The notes below the pieces were generated by a model. It was not told the DNA's origin, ran no database searches, and saw nothing but the letters and a program-made list of their open reading frames with translations. Shown here piece after piece: positions 1 through 13,400 of a stretch of 64,000 nucleotides of DNA; position 1 is the stretch's first letter; the number at the start of each line of letters is the position of its first letter. Location of the stretch: contig NC_088295.1 of NCBI RefSeq assembly GCF_032854445.1, positions 30,436,470 to 30,500,469 of the forward strand, given 5' to 3'. A program made the translations under genes and the position numbers. This DNA comes from Liolophura sinensis. Lineage: Eukaryota; Mollusca; Polyplacophora; Chitonida; Chitonidae.

Positions 1-486
1 CATTTAGAACCCGCTGAGTCCTCTTTTTGAGTATTGAATTCTCTTATACCAGTAGAATGTTTGAAATTTTTCATGTCTAATTTTACTCTCTTCCCCAAGC
101 GTTGCGAGGATGGGTGCACTGGTGAATCCAGATACCACTATACAGAAACAATATAGGACAGACACGAGGCACATATCTTCTGGCTTAGCTGTCTTTCACA
201 CACAGGCCCAGCGAATTTCTGCTTTCAAACAGCATATGCTGTGATAAGATTCAAAGATAAGTGCTTGATCTACTACATATGAAAGCTTTACTGAGAAAAG
301 ACAACAGCTGTGATCTTTCCTTTCCATACACTCTGTGCTATAATCAGTGAACTCAGACAGAGTCTTACCTTAATCTAAGATTGGTTTATGGAATGGGTCC
401 CCCCCTACTACAATGCAAATGGACCGTTTCGGTGGTTGGCTGAAAGAGCAAATCACTAGATTTCGTGAATATACTCCCAAAAATAA

Positions 487-488
<2 letters not shown>
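1..488. other. No gene recognised
   Basis: Unique AT-rich sequence. A splice-like segment on the minus strand (about 438-370, bordered by tttcag and gtaaga) has no recognisable protein. Confidence 0.5.

Positions 489-573
<85 letters not shown>
489..573. repeat. (AT)n microsatellite
   Basis: A pure AT dinucleotide run. The Tyr-Ile open frames across it are meaningless. Confidence 0.98.
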
Positions 574-575
<2 letters not shown>

Positions 576-1077
576 CCTGGTGTGGATTTGTGTTGTCAAA
601 TGATGTCAAACGAGCTGTCAATAATACTTATTATTAATAATATTAGTATAATATATAATAAATATATTTATTATCTTCCATGCGGAAACAAGATCCCAAA
701 TGGCATAGGTAAGTTAAGTCCCTCTGTCTGTCCGCTTGATCGATCCATGAAGGTATAATACTGTACCTTCATGATCGATCTGTCTGTTACTGAATTTTCA
801 CATCCTGTAACATTGGCCTTATACTTGACAAAGGGCCAGAGTGCAACAGGTCACGAAATCGTAAGGGGCCATCTATTTGCTGGATGGCGCAGATTTTTGC
901 GAATTTGCACTTGTTTTAACGCAATTTACAAAGTGTACAGAATGCTTTAAAATCAAAACTCGCATACCTTTCGTGACAGGAAGAAAACACTCCATTATCC
1001 TCAATTCTTGTACCATGTTTTAGATGCATAATTAGGCTAGTACAATGTGAAGTAAAATGCTATTCGCACCAATTACA
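574..1077. other. No gene recognised
   Basis: AT-rich. A short inverted repeat, gatcgatccatgaaggtata and its near complement, lies at about 737-782; nothing else is seen. Confidence 0.5.
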
Positions 1078-1926
1078 AGGAACAATAGTCTATTTCTTTA
1101 AACCAGTTGCCTAAAATCACTTGCTACCAAAACTGACTTTAATCAGTGACGCGTCAGTTCTGCACATGTTTATGATAATAATCCATATTCTTGCGCAGAA
1201 AATTAAGTAAGAACACTTGTTCTAATTCATAATGTGAAGGTGCATGAGCTCGGTTTAGACGGGAAAAACTCACTCCATCGGGTGATCATAATTATTCAAA
1301 AAACAGAGGCATGCTGGTTATTGGGCTGAGTTCAACATGTTTTGACGGAGGTTGACACCATTTACCGTAACTGATATCGATTTTAATCTAAACCTTTTTT
1401 TGACACTGCTATATTTGGCATTGTTCGCACGTTTTAGTAGAATAATATAATCTTCGTAAATGAATTTTATTTTATCTGTTGTAGTATATGATCTCACAGC
1501 AGTGTGGTTTTAGAGCCCGATGTTGGGAAATTTTGTTGTGCAATGTAGTCTACTCGCTGAGACAGGTGTGTAGGCTGTGTTACTGCGTGGAGTTGTTCTA
1601 ACCGTATGTTGGGTCAGCTACTGTAAAGCAAATTACTCTTCAGTCACATTGTCCAGCATGCCACATGTCCTTGAATAATTATGACGTCAACCGGGGCAAT
1701 GAATTCTTGGTGTTAAAACCAGACTTATGAAGTTTAACATTATGAATTAGAAAAAGTATTCTAATTGCATTTTCCTTTCAATAATATAAACCCATCATAT
1801 ATCACGTGCAGAGCTTGTGGTGTTAATACGTGTCTCTATCCAAAGGCCATTTTGGTAGCAAGTATGACTGATTTTACAGATAGCTCAATATAGGCGACTG
1901 GCTAAAAGAAATAAACTATAGTTCCT
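1078..1926. mobile_element. Non-autonomous DNA transposon, long TIRs (copy 1)
   Basis: The ends are inverted: aggaacaatagtctatttct at the left against agaaataaactatagttcct at the right. The inversion extends inward through ttgctaccaaaa and attcataatgt, so the TIRs reach roughly 150-200 bp. It has no transposase. Homologous copies lie at 32311-33130 and, in part, at 46759-46974. Confidence 0.8.
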
Positions 1927-2500
1927 AGTCCTACGTTACGGAAGATGTCTTAATATCTTGACTTCTGCTTTTTTCCTTCTCTGAGCATATCTACGGTCAC
2001 CATTCGTTATTCATGACCATCGTTGTATCGTCCCTGACAACGAATACTCTCGTAACCAAACGAAAATTGAATTTGAATTTGCGCAGTTACGACCTAAAGA
2101 TGCTCTATGCTCTATTCAACCCATCAAGGTTGAATTAGTCGCGCTCCTTGTGCGAAAGCCAGGAATTCCTCGTGTTTGTCTCGGCTTTTTCCGTTCTAGT
2201 TATACTTATTGTCATCTGTAATAGTGTGGAATAAGCTAGTTAGACCGAAGTTTCCAGATCATAGAGGAACACCTTTGAGGAAGGAGAACCAAGGTATTTA
2301 ACCAGTTCTGATAAGAAGGCGGTTAACGAACTAATTAAAAATAGATATCATATAAAACCCAAATTTAATAATTTGATTTTTTTTCTCATGATCCATAAGT
2401 CTACAATGTCGAAAGATCAAATCAAAGTGGAGAAAACACAACTGCATCGCAAATTGAGCTTTATTACACCTTAACCGTACAACCCAAGAGACAGATATTG

Positions 2501-2975
2501 TAGCGCCGGTAGACCATTAACTTAACTGTACACAGCACATGTCTTCACGTCACACGGGCTTTTATGTCACGCGTACCTAACCCCCAGCACGTCAGCGTTT
2601 ACCCCACCGGGGGCCTCCGTGGCTCATTTGGTTTGTGCACTAGCGCAACGTAATGACCCAGGAGCCTCTCACCAATGCGGTCGCTGTGAGTCCAAGTCCA
2701 GCTCATGCTGGCTTCCTCTCCGGCCCTACGTGGAAAGGTCTTTCAGCAACCTGCGGATGGTCGTGGGTTTTCCCCGGGCTGCTCGGTTTCCACCCACCAT
2801 AATGCTGACCGCCGTCGTATAAGTGAAATGTTCTTGAGTACGGCGTAAAACACCAATCAAAATGATGATAATTTAAGTCTACAGAGGATGTCCGATGCGC
2901 TGATATGAGCGCCGCCTTCTAGTTTGTGTTGGAGTGCACATGTGCATTGTTTGAGCAGCATATGTGAGACAAGAA
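2501..2975. repeat. Interspersed repeat copy, split by a SINE
   Basis: The two arms (2501-2608 and 2862-2975) match 19042-19285 continuously: ggtagaccattaa, ctgtacacagcacat, cacgtcacacgggct, then gatgataatt and gagcagca. The repeat is unclassified. Confidence 0.8.
2609..2861 (+). mobile_element. tRNA-headed SINE, family 1, full length
   Basis: The head has an A box (GTGGCTCATTTGG) and a B box (GAGTCCAAGTCC). The body contains cctctccggcc and cgtcgtataagtgaaat, and the tail acggcgtaaaacaccaatca. It sits inside the repeat at 2501-2975 and splits it. Confidence 0.88.
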
Positions 2976-3670
2976 AATTATTGCAGCTAAGAACAATGAC
3001 ATAACCTTTAAGTTTGGAGCGTAACCTAAGTTAGGAATCAGATCTGGAAAGCCATCGATTCCATTATTCTCTCTGTAGCCACCAAGCCATAATAGTGACA
3101 GATATTATTAACAGTGCAGAAGTTTATCATATAATGTTAATGCACTTATGTCTGATAATAAGACTTTGTGATATTGAAGAGACAGATCATGTTTAAGTTA
3201 AAATATGCATTTACCTGCAACCAGAAATGCTTTTTTCCTTCTTTATTCTACATGGAACGATCTAAAACCTTGGTCATATGATGGTCTAACGCTGACTATA
3301 GTAAATGTGTCTGAAATCAATCTCATACAAAGTATACTATACAAAGAGAACTATCAGAAAAATAACGTTTCAGTACATTTATTAATAAAAATTGTTCAGA
3401 TGAGGATAATAAATTTCTTTTGTTCTCGGAATTGATCTTTTTGCCCCCCAAATATCACTAATGATAAGTCAATACACAATAATACACAATTCAAATCGAT
3501 CATGAATGTATGGGATCGGCAAATGAATTATCCTCCATGGTAATGATTATAAAGTAAGAATACGTCTGTAAAAGCACTAAGGACTATCCATTGCCACATT
3601 TGTCTGTATTTCCAAAACAGTTGCAACAGTATTTTATATTTGGAAACGTTTACTTCCTGCACAGACTAAC

Positions 3671-4366
3671 CTGTATGAATCCGAAAAGAAACATGGCGTC
3701 AGTTTGTCCACCCGAGCTGTCGTGAAATGTTTCCTCCAGTCGGCGATCATGTCGGGAAAAAGGCATTTGTAAGCTGAGGGGTTGAATGCATTGGACTCCC
3801 CTGTTTACGGAAACATGTTATGGAGAAAATATACAGACATTTGTGTGTTGTGGAGGTGGTGCTTCTGACTCTACCGATTACCGACAAATGTATAACAGTG
3901 GACTTACACAGGCACTTTGAAAATTTCTTACAATGTTTTCAAATTTTCTGTGAATTTTAGATTTCGAAGTGCTGAAAAAACTTAAAATTTTATTTGATGT
4001 AAGCTAAACTTTAAACAACGATACTGTAATTCTTCAGCCTTTTTGCATGTTTGCAAGGTGTTTATTCAAGCATATTCTGAAGGCAGTTTTCTCTGTGGAC
4101 CGATAAAGTTATATTTTTTGTGAAATCCTGAAGATGGTCAATCCGTCTAACGTAGTTTTGTCTCCAAATCAAATTAAGAATGTGCATAAATTGCTCTGAA
4201 AGTAGCTCTACCGTATGCGAAAATGTTGAAGAATTAGGGTAGAGTTTAAGCGTTCTGTCCTAATCACATAGAATATCCTATCTTGATACCATATCGCACC
4301 ATTTACGGTTATTTTCGTGAGAGGGATTAGACAGGTTCCTGGGCGGGTGTGGGCAAGACAGTGGGG
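3671..4366 (-). pseudogene. Decayed SIAE-like exon pair
   Basis: Two pieces match consecutive exons of the SIAE-like gene at 20-26 kb. Positions 4366-4282 correspond to the exon at 23157-23033 (LTKITVNGAIWYQ) but are about 40 bp shorter, and the donor GT reads AT. Positions 3800-3671 correspond to the exon at 22348-22218 (ESNAFNPSAYKCLFPDMIADWRK in two segments, then SSGGQTDAMFLFGFIQ). They keep the acceptor and donor but lack one base after the ADWRKHF segment. I found no other exons nearby. This is a remnant of a second SIAE paralogue with the same orientation as the main gene. Confidence 0.75.
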
Positions 4367-4730
4367 CTGCCATCAAGACATACAGCTAAATCATTATCTT
4401 TTACAGTGAGCACGCAATTAAGATAAATGGTTATTCTCCTTTTTCACATCAAACAATGTTGCGTGGTTGCTTGGTATCTGCGCTTTGACATTAACCAAGA
4501 TTTTTATTCCAAGTACTATACATTGTCAATTAGAATAGAAATTCGGCTCCCAAGATGCTCAAGATGAGTTTCTGGCAGAAGTGATAGCGAGGTATAATTG
4601 TCATAATTTCTTAAAATCCTGCATGGCCTGTGTAAGACTTTACACACAAATAAAACAGATAGATAAATAATGACTGGGCTACCCAAAACTAGAAAATAAA
4701 TAATAAAATAATAATAAACTAGAAAAAAAA

Positions 4731-4855
<125 letters not shown>

Positions 4856-4884
4856 AATACTTTTTATAAATTTAATGTTCACAC

Positions 4885-5270
4885 ATCATTTTCCTACAGC
4901 GTACATGTAAATGACTGAGAGCTTGCTCTAAATGTTTAGACGCCATTTTCCTATAACGTATATGACTGAGATGCACATCAGTTTTGTCTGTTTTTTTTAC
5001 TTTGGAACTTAATCTAAATGTTTAGACGCCATTTTCCTATAACGGACGTGACTGAGATGCACATCAGTTTTGTTTGATTTTTTACTTTGGAACTTGCTCT
5101 AAATGTTTAAACGCCATTTTCCTATAACGTATATGACTGAGATGTACATCAGCATTGTTGGATTTTACACCTTGAAACTTGAACTGAATGTTTAGGCCTC
5201 ATATTTCTATAACATATATGACTCGATGTATATCAATTTTGTTTTATTTTTTATCTTGGGACTTTGTATC
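4885..5270. repeat. Tandem repeat, about 87-bp unit, 4 copies
   Basis: Units contain aaatgtttagacgccatttt, cctataacgtatatgactga and catcagttttg. The last unit is most diverged. Confidence 0.85.
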
Positions 5271-5283
5271 TTTATACCAGCCT

Positions 5284-5450
5284 TGTTAATCGTCTGTTGC
5301 CCAAAAGGCCCAGTAAAAGTGGGAATTTCACAAATTCCCTGTCCAAGACCGGGACTGAACCCTCACCGCATAGGTTCTAAGGATTAAAATAAAGCGTTGC
5401 AGCCTCTAGGGATTAGTGATACACGCCAGTCAGAAGCGAAAAGTCTGTTC
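5284..5450 (-). mobile_element. Possible tRNA-derived SINE head
   Basis: The reverse strand has a B-box-like ggttcagtcccgg and an A-box-like taatccctagaggctgc. Only this similarity supports the call. Confidence 0.35.
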
Positions 5451-6419
5451 AGGAAATGAGGCGCTACACATATTAGGTGTGGCTGATATCACAAATCTTC
5501 AACCATTCACATAAACAGGTGGTAAATAAATGTTCTGTAAATCATATTAGTTTACTAAAAGTTTACCGGTTTGAGTTTATACCTGTGCTGGGCAGTGACC
5601 AGGTCTCGGAAATGCTGACAAGGTCTGTTTCCGGATGTGCAGATGATTATGGGCGTCTGCAATCTCCTGAGATGCGTTAAACGCCTAAAAAGATAAATCC
5701 TTAGTTAAAAACATATTTTCTCAAAGCGGTACTAAAACACAATTTTCAAAATTTCTGGACACTGCGTGAATATTATGTTTGTTTCAGTTAACAATAATAA
5801 TGGTACTTGTAAGAATATATAAAAGAATTATTGTATTGCACTGTAAACATCTATGAAAGTACATGCACTGCTTATGTTAGTCGTTCTTTATGAGATTTAG
5901 AATAATTTCCCTGAATTTATGAATTTTAAATTATTGAGAACATTTGTGCGAAAATGAGTGCTTTTATTGTAAAAACCTGACGAATTAAGAGAGAATTACA
6001 GAAGAATGGATGGAATATCCATCGCGTTTTGTTAAACTGGGTTGAATTTTTACAAATTTATGACGAACATCTTTCATATTTTCAGGGATAATCTCTCGAA
6101 TATTTGAATGAAAGTATCTCTTCAACGGTCTATGAGTAGGCAAAAATAGGAATCTAAACTGTTGCATAAGTAAATGAGTAGCCGTAATTACAGCTACATG
6201 TAGAATATACACGGTTGATAACGTTCGTTCAATTGCGATCTGGTGGGAACGTTTGATGTGGACATAATTATTAGTTTTACCCTCAACCCAGGACATGTCA
6301 CTTAATTAACTTTTCTGAATATCTGACGGACGGACTCAGAAAACCTATGACACATTTAACAAAAATTGTGACCCTGTTAACTAACTGGAATTCGACGAAC
6401 ATAACGGACCAGTTTTAGA

Positions 6420-7365
6420 GGCTCTCACATGGAGCTGAGTTCGGCCGATTTTTAGTGCCGAGTGCGACACGTGTTAAATTCGTGAAATGTGGGGGAGACT
6501 CGGGCGTTGTTGGCGAAAGGTCGTGGAGTTGTCGTGACTTCGTCCTGGCAAGGTTGTGCTGATCTGGCCCAGCCCTGGTGAGCCGGGTTTTTTTTTTTTT
6601 TTTTTTGAACATGTGCAAAGCCGTAAATATATCCTGTTGTTGAAAATTTTGAGTACTCGTGCGAAGCCGTAAATATATCGTGGTGTTGTCGTGGAGCAGT
6701 CGTTGTGCTCGGGACTCGTTTCTCGATCGGGCGAAGCTCGTGTGAGACTCGTACGTTAGTCCTAGAACAGTCGTGACATTGTTGTAGTAAAGTTGTACCA
6801 CTCCTGTATACTCGTTGAACATTTGTGGATTAGTCGTATTGTCGTTGTCGTCGTGTCCTACTGTTGTCGTACAATACTCGGGTGTCTGTCGTGGAATCTC
6901 ATCATCACGTGATCAGACATTTGTCTTTAAAAGGCGAGTGAAATGAATTTATCATTCAGTTTTTAAAATGCCCCCAAGAATGAAGAGGAAGTTTCGCGTG
7001 AACAGTAGCCATTTTGAACAAAAATGATCACATGATTGATGTCTAATATCGTTGAGAAGTCCTACTACCCGTGGAGCAGTCGTACAGGTCGTGCCTCTGT
7101 ACTACTACACTTTTACTTCACTCTGGTTTGGTCGTAGAAACGTTGGGGTTAGTCGGAAACATGTCCTGACAGTATCTTCGTGTAGTCCTACTAGAGTCTT
7201 GATTTGCTCGTACCTTGGTTGTCTTTCATTCCCGACCAACCAAAACTAACCCTCGATTAAACATGACTGCAGTAGGACTATCCACGACAACAACAGGAGT
7301 TATCCCAATTTTTGCCACGACTAAGTAGGCCCTAGTCCTGAGATAAATCGGCCTCGTGGGAGAGC
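6420..7365. mobile_element. TCGT-rich transposon-like block with imperfect TIRs
   Basis: The left end ggctctcacatgg...cggccgattttta pairs with the right end taaatcggcctcgtgggagagc in inverted orientation. The interior is unusually rich in gtcgt, tcgtg and CpG compared with its flanks. No open frame encodes a recognisable transposase. The class is unknown. Confidence 0.5.
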
Positions 7366-9328
7366 TACTTTTCACTGTTACGACGCTACACTCAAAGTAT
7401 ATGTAAAGGCTCGGTGAGCGCTATATTCGCCCTAATGCAGCTGGTGTTGCTCTGAACAGGGAGTTGAATATTGTGTTGAAATCTTGTGCCAGTTTCACCA
7501 TGCTCCACCCAACGCCATTCAAGTCGAACTTAAAGACGATAAAAGCTACCGAATTTGAAAACTATGCGTAAAAATACTTTCCTTTATCGTTTTGGAGTGT
7601 TTTAAAGAATGTTAAGAGACTCATATGTCAGTTCTATGGTGGGCTTTAATGACCATGCCAGCAGTATTTAGGAACTCTGACGTCACACCACCTTTTCTAC
7701 TTATGTTCAAGAAATATTTGAGAACATTATTTTAATCCTCTTTGTACACATTGGCAAAAGGAGCTATTCCAACATTATATGTCGTGCTTAGAGTTGGAAA
7801 AACTTGACGTTAGAGTTCCTAAACACTAGGCCACATCAAAATTAGAACTGTCGTCTCTGTAGACTCTGGTGTTATCGCTATGCTGTATGTCTTTAATTAT
7901 ATTGAAACTTTTGAATGCCTTTAACTATATCTTCAATAAAATCTAAAAAAATAAACAGCAGTTTTCAGGCATACTTTTTCGTGGTCTATCCAGCGATGCC
8001 AACATTGATTTTGAGCGCTCTTTTCCTTGAACTGGACTAAGTAACATGAACACCAACACTTTTCCTTCTTTTTTGGTTCTTTTGTGGGTGAATAATTCAA
8101 AAAGTAATACACTTGCACAAAGGAGACAGTCACGGTCACAAAACAAAGCATATATACTAATTTAATATCAGTTTGTTTTTAACAAATATATAGTAATTAT
8201 CATAAAATGTCAATTATCACCTTGTGCTGGAGGTATTGGTTTCCGTTTGTACCTCTGTTTGAGCGTGCATGCATCAGGAAGTTACCGGGAAACTGATTTG
8301 TGGACCAGGCTCATGCTGACCTGACCTGATTACATGTGTATGACAGGAAAACTTGATTCACATGAAGTCGGATTTGGTTTAAACGTATTTATTTCAGTTG
8401 CTTACAGAGGAAGCCATAGGCTTATATCGTGTAATATTTGCAATAATATATACATTGTAAAGTTTTGTAAAAAGGCAGAATTGCATTTTGTTGTATTTAT
8501 GAAAGTTGACAGGAATTGTTTACAAGATCGTGCAAAAACATTGTATTTATATATACACACAGAAACATGTATACCGATGTGTGTATACATGCGCACAAAT
8601 CATGAACTCATACGCATATATGAACATTTATAAATAAACCCGTACATACACACACATGCGCGTTCGAATGGGCCTGTGTGTATATACTCACAAATAAGCA
8701 CATATACATCTATTGTTATTTGACCTGGAACTCATTCATGGACTACGAATTTGAACTTTGATATGGAATTCATGCCTAGAATATCCACTGTCTGTCCGAC
8801 ATCATTGAAAACTGATGGCCGCTTCTCTCTTGTGTGTTACCTGCTTTATTTCCTAATCGTATAATTTCTTACACACCTTTGTCTTTGGGAGCTTGTGTTG
8901 AAAATGGATCTTGCCATTATCGACCAGGAACGCCCTTTACGGACTACGAATGGTATACGATTGTCAGACATGACGATTATACTTGACGTGCTACAAGGTC
9001 TAATCGAGAGCTTTTACAATGTAACTATATACAACAAAGTAGCTATCCCGTAAGTATATATATATTGTTATAAGTATATAATATATATTATATAATATAT
9101 ACACATATATATATGCACAATTAGAAGAAACAGGGTGATTTAATGTGATTTAAACATTAGAACCTTTTGGTATTGCTAATGTAGAAGCATACTTCTGAGC
9201 AAATCATTATATTCAGTTCAGTGAATAGAATGCTACAGCCATAAAGGAGAGTGGTAGCAGAAATGTTGTCCAAATAACCATATTGTCTGATATTTTTAAG
9301 CATGTTCTCCCTCTGAACAACATATCTG
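7366..9328. other. No gene recognised
   Basis: AT-rich intergenic DNA with (TA)- and (CA)-rich patches near 8540-8700 and 9050-9115. The open frames here lack any family signature. Confidence 0.5.
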
Positions 9329-10230
9329 CTACAGTCTAAAAAAGAAATGAGTTTCTAGCGGCTTGCCACAGATACATTTGGGAGAATCAGTTATATAATT
9401 GTTATACAAATCGGCATGTAGCGAGCTACATCCATTTCTTAATCTGCACAAGATAATATTTAAACATCGGTTTCCAGCATAATACCATGCTGGTGGAAAT
9501 GGCGGATACAACATTTTTGCTAGAGCTATTTTGAATTCTTGATAATTCTTAATTCTTCTAATCGAATATGGAAAGCTGTTCCAGTCACGCATAGTTTGTG
9601 GAAAAAAGATTTACTAAAAGTGGCTGTTTACATAGAAAAGTTGTTAATTGCTCTGTTGATCTAAATTGGTACGGATTACGCTGGTATGTTGGTGGTGGAA
9701 GCTTGTTTTCAAATACATTGCTAGATGCGTCCTGGAGGTTACGTTGGAAGAATAGCAGGCGATACATGTAGCGTCCTTTACGCAATTGTATAAATCCCGA
9801 TTCTTCGAAGAGCAGGTTAGAGGCAACACTTAGATTTAAACCAGTAATGACGCGTAGTGCGTCCTTTTGCATGTTTTCTATGGTACGTGTTTGATCTTCA
9901 ATAATATTGCCCCATACTATATCTGCATATTCCATTGATGGTCTTATAAAACTTTTGTACATAATTTCTAGGCGCTTTCGATTCAGACGATATTTAAGCG
10001 CTCTGAACATGGATAGTTTTTTATTGGCAGCTTCTATGAGTTTGTCTATGTGATAGGTCCAGTTTCCATTATTACCAAAAACTAGCCTTAAATGTTTATG
10101 TGTTGTAGAACAGGTTATACTTTCACCTCAAAAAATAAATATTAATTGTGACTGTTGTCTGCGTCTTGAAACGGCAAGCGCTACAGTCTTTTTCGCATTG
10201 AACAAAACAAGCCAAGTTCTGGCCATTTGG
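9329..10230 (-). mobile_element. 5'-truncated LINE (non-LTR retrotransposon) remnant
   Basis: The minus strand encodes the C-terminal part of a LINE ORF2. From about 10230 it reads WLVLFNAKKT, KHLRLVFGNNGNWTYHIDKL and KKLSMFRALKYRLNRKRLEI, followed by IMYKSFIRPSMEYADIVWGN, the end of the reverse transcriptase and its thumb. It then continues through MRDWNSFPYSIRRI, LRNGCSSLHADLY and CICGKPLETHFFF, a Cys-containing C-terminal motif common in Jockey/CR1/I-group LINEs. A stop lies near 10128 and a frame change near 9588, so it is dead. The endonuclease and most of the RT are absent. The 3' end is unclear, perhaps near 9130. Confidence 0.85.
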
Positions 10231-10447
10231 AGTTGCTTATCCTCAAAAGATTAACTTGTGATAATAAATAATGTACATGTATCCATATATTTTATCCCAT
10301 ATAGAACAGCGCTAAATTTTCCTTTCTAATTCCCACTTCACTTAAAATAATGAGTATGTACAGAATGATTTTACAAATATCGACGTCTTGTATGTACAGA
10401 ATGTTTGACGGTGTATAAATATGAACATATAATATCCCATTGGTAGT

Positions 10448-13400
10448 TTAATCTACTGAGTAATTTTTCCTCCTTCTGATGATGACCAAATATAAAACCA
10501 CAATTGTTATTGTTGCCAAAAGAACCGCTACAACAACAGCCAGGGCAATAATAGTGCCTTCTGCCGTGGAAGCACCAATGTTAAATCTTTTTATAAATTG
10601 TGCAGGTTGTGATTGTGAAGAATCTCCATTCTCTTTCTTCTCCGTGGGTGGCTGATAGGTACTACTTTCCATCTGAGGCTCATTGAGAAGGATCGTCGGC
10701 ATGAAGTCCAACCAAAACTCGGCGCGTTTAACAAATAGTCCCTGTCCGATGGAATTATTTGACAGAGCCGTGGATAGCTTGAGGAACTTTTGTTCTTGCT
10801 GATCAAACTGTGGCCACTGGACGGGCACGGTTGTCTCTGGCAGGTTGGGAGTCCTGGAAATGTCAACAAAACTTATATAACACACATCGTACAGGGACTA
10901 TTCAGGTTTGATATAAAAGCCTGTCTTAAAATACATTACAAATTTACTACCCTCCCACTTCAAACAAAAGTAACACGTCATAGATCTTTTGATCTGACCA
11001 GCATGAACAGCATAACTCCTAAGCAGATAGAAGTAAAATAACAGAAGAAAGAAGGGAAAAGAGAAGTAAACATATTCTTGAAACAAATGTTACTTATGAG
11101 ATTTATTCCTGCCATTTGTATTCGACATGTATATATCTGTATTTATTTTTAAGATTTATGGTGAATAAACGAAATGAATAAATATTGTATTTACCCAGAC
11201 TTTGCCATGTTGCTCCAATATGTCACGACATTCATGGACAATCCCAACTCTTCCTGCGTGTAGGTCAGATTCGCATCGGCCGTCCGGGAGAACCCAAACA
11301 GATATGGGACGTCCCCACCATGTGGGGTGCCAGTGATCACTGGATTATTGATGTAGGACGGAGAGTGGTCAAACAGGTACAGAAAAGTGCGTCCGTGACT
11401 GGAGGCATGAGCAAGGGCATGCCGGGTAATGGCGGAAAGGAAAGTGGCGTCTGCGTAAGCTTGGAACCAATCAGCGTTCGGAACTATGTTCCCATCAGAA
11501 CGAGGCTCGTACGTGAATCGCACAGCTTGGTTCCCCTCCTTTGTGGTATTTCCGAATTTCTGCCTCACGATGGCTGGAATAAATTCCTCTTCGTAGAAAC
11601 CCCTGGAGACTCCGCCATTCTGCTGGAAGGTGATGCCGTTCTGACGCTGAACCAGTTCGGCGAGGATTGAGACAAGAGAGCCCTCGTCGTTATTCATACC
11701 CAGCAGCAGGTCCGCATCGAAAAAACCGATTTCCTGTAGATAAGTGCCGTTGGTGATCAAGGAGTTTGGGTCGTCTGGAACAAAGTCAGCATCCACAGAC
11801 GGTACCCAGGTAAAGTCGATGACAGACATACCTAAGGATTTGGGCATTCGGTGAGAGCTCTTGAAGATGTCCGTCACGTTTTTACTTCTCAGACAGTCCA
11901 TCATCGCCGATGCATCATCCTCTTTGCCAGGCGTGTCGCAGTCGAGTCGTTTGGCAAACTCCATGGCGTCCTGCCGAGGATTTCTGTTCAGAGCGAAGGG
12001 AGATATGGCCGTTCCACTTTGGAGGATTAGACGCTGGAACAACCGGCTGCTGTGTGGGGAAAGGGCATGATAAGCTGCCGACGCAGCCCCGGCGGATTCC
12101 CCAATCAACGTAATCTTCTCCGGGTCGCCTCCAAATGCGTTTATATTCCGTTTTACCCATTGAAGAGCCAACAACTGATCCCAAAGACCGTAGTTACCAG
12201 GACACGAGCTGTCCTGTGTGTTAAGAAATCCCAATACACCGAGTCTGTGAAAAGAAATAAACAACAACATCATCCCAATGAAACTATAAACTTTCCAGAA
12301 CATATTCCTTTATCGTGCAGACTGAGTGCACAGATATTCTTGATTTCGGTTCCATGTATATCATTAATTGTTCATATAATGAAAGTTTTTCTATGGCGGC
12401 TTTGCCACCGGTGGGTAACCAGTGTTTGAACATGATGCTTACGTATTCAGCCGTCGTTTTTGAAGTCAAAATATTACTTAAATCGTTTAAGTGCTAGTGA
12501 AAAATTGATCATGTTTTATCGATGTCTACAAATACATATATCTATGGATGTACGATATTCCTTTTAAAATGCTTAGCTGTTTTAGCTGCTTTAAGTGCAA
12601 AAATGGGAGTTCTGATTAAACAAATTACAAATTGGCCGTTACATATATATACCCGCATGTTATGTTTTATCTGAATAACATTTACACAGTACATGACATA
12701 GAGTCCCTTCTAAGAAACCCAGAGTTCACATAAATTCGCTTTTAATCACAATAAGAGATGTCGGCCCTGTCACAGCTTAATCTAAATAATAATGGTTGGG
12801 AAAATAGAGGAGGAAATTGTACACGCACACTGGGTTTGGTTGTTCCAGGTAAACAAAGAAAAAAAGCTACACACAGGACCTTAGATATATTTTAGGTAAA
12901 ATACGCGATGATCCCGGATACACTGTAAATGCATTTCAAACAAAATAGAGAATAACACTGCTGAGCCTATATCCGGGTAAGGTGGGGATCAGTGTGTAGC
13001 CCTAACTCTCAGATAATTGTTATATGCCATGAATCAGCACAAAACTCAGCGTAGCAGAAGAGTTTTATTACGAGATACTGAACTTATTCTGTAATATTCA
13101 CGGAATGTCCAAGTATGAGACATTATATTTTATTTCGTACATTTATACGGATCATGGCATCAGCGCTCTGCTTACTGTAACGGTTGTAATAAGAAAACTG
13201 AGAGGTAGTGAATCTTTTTAAACGGTTGTTCTCTAAAATATATTATTGGCCACATTTAACTGAATTTTATGAGAAATCTACTTGTACATTTTATTACAAA
13301 TGAAAAAATTGCTTGAACAACTTATTTTTTACTGAAAGAGTGCTTTCTATTTTCTGCTTAATTAAAACTTAATTAATGTCACACGTGATAGATGCGCACA

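Noticed and set aside
370-438. Splice-bordered segment on the minus strand as a further SIAE exon
   Set aside because: No frame matches the family and stops occur in the only frame that begins plausibly.
370-758. Open frames of repeated Tyr-Ile
   Set aside because: They are translations of an (AT)n microsatellite, as are those at 4516-4882.
11185-11670. 161-codon plus-strand frame
   Set aside because: Antisense shadow of the carboxylesterase exon.
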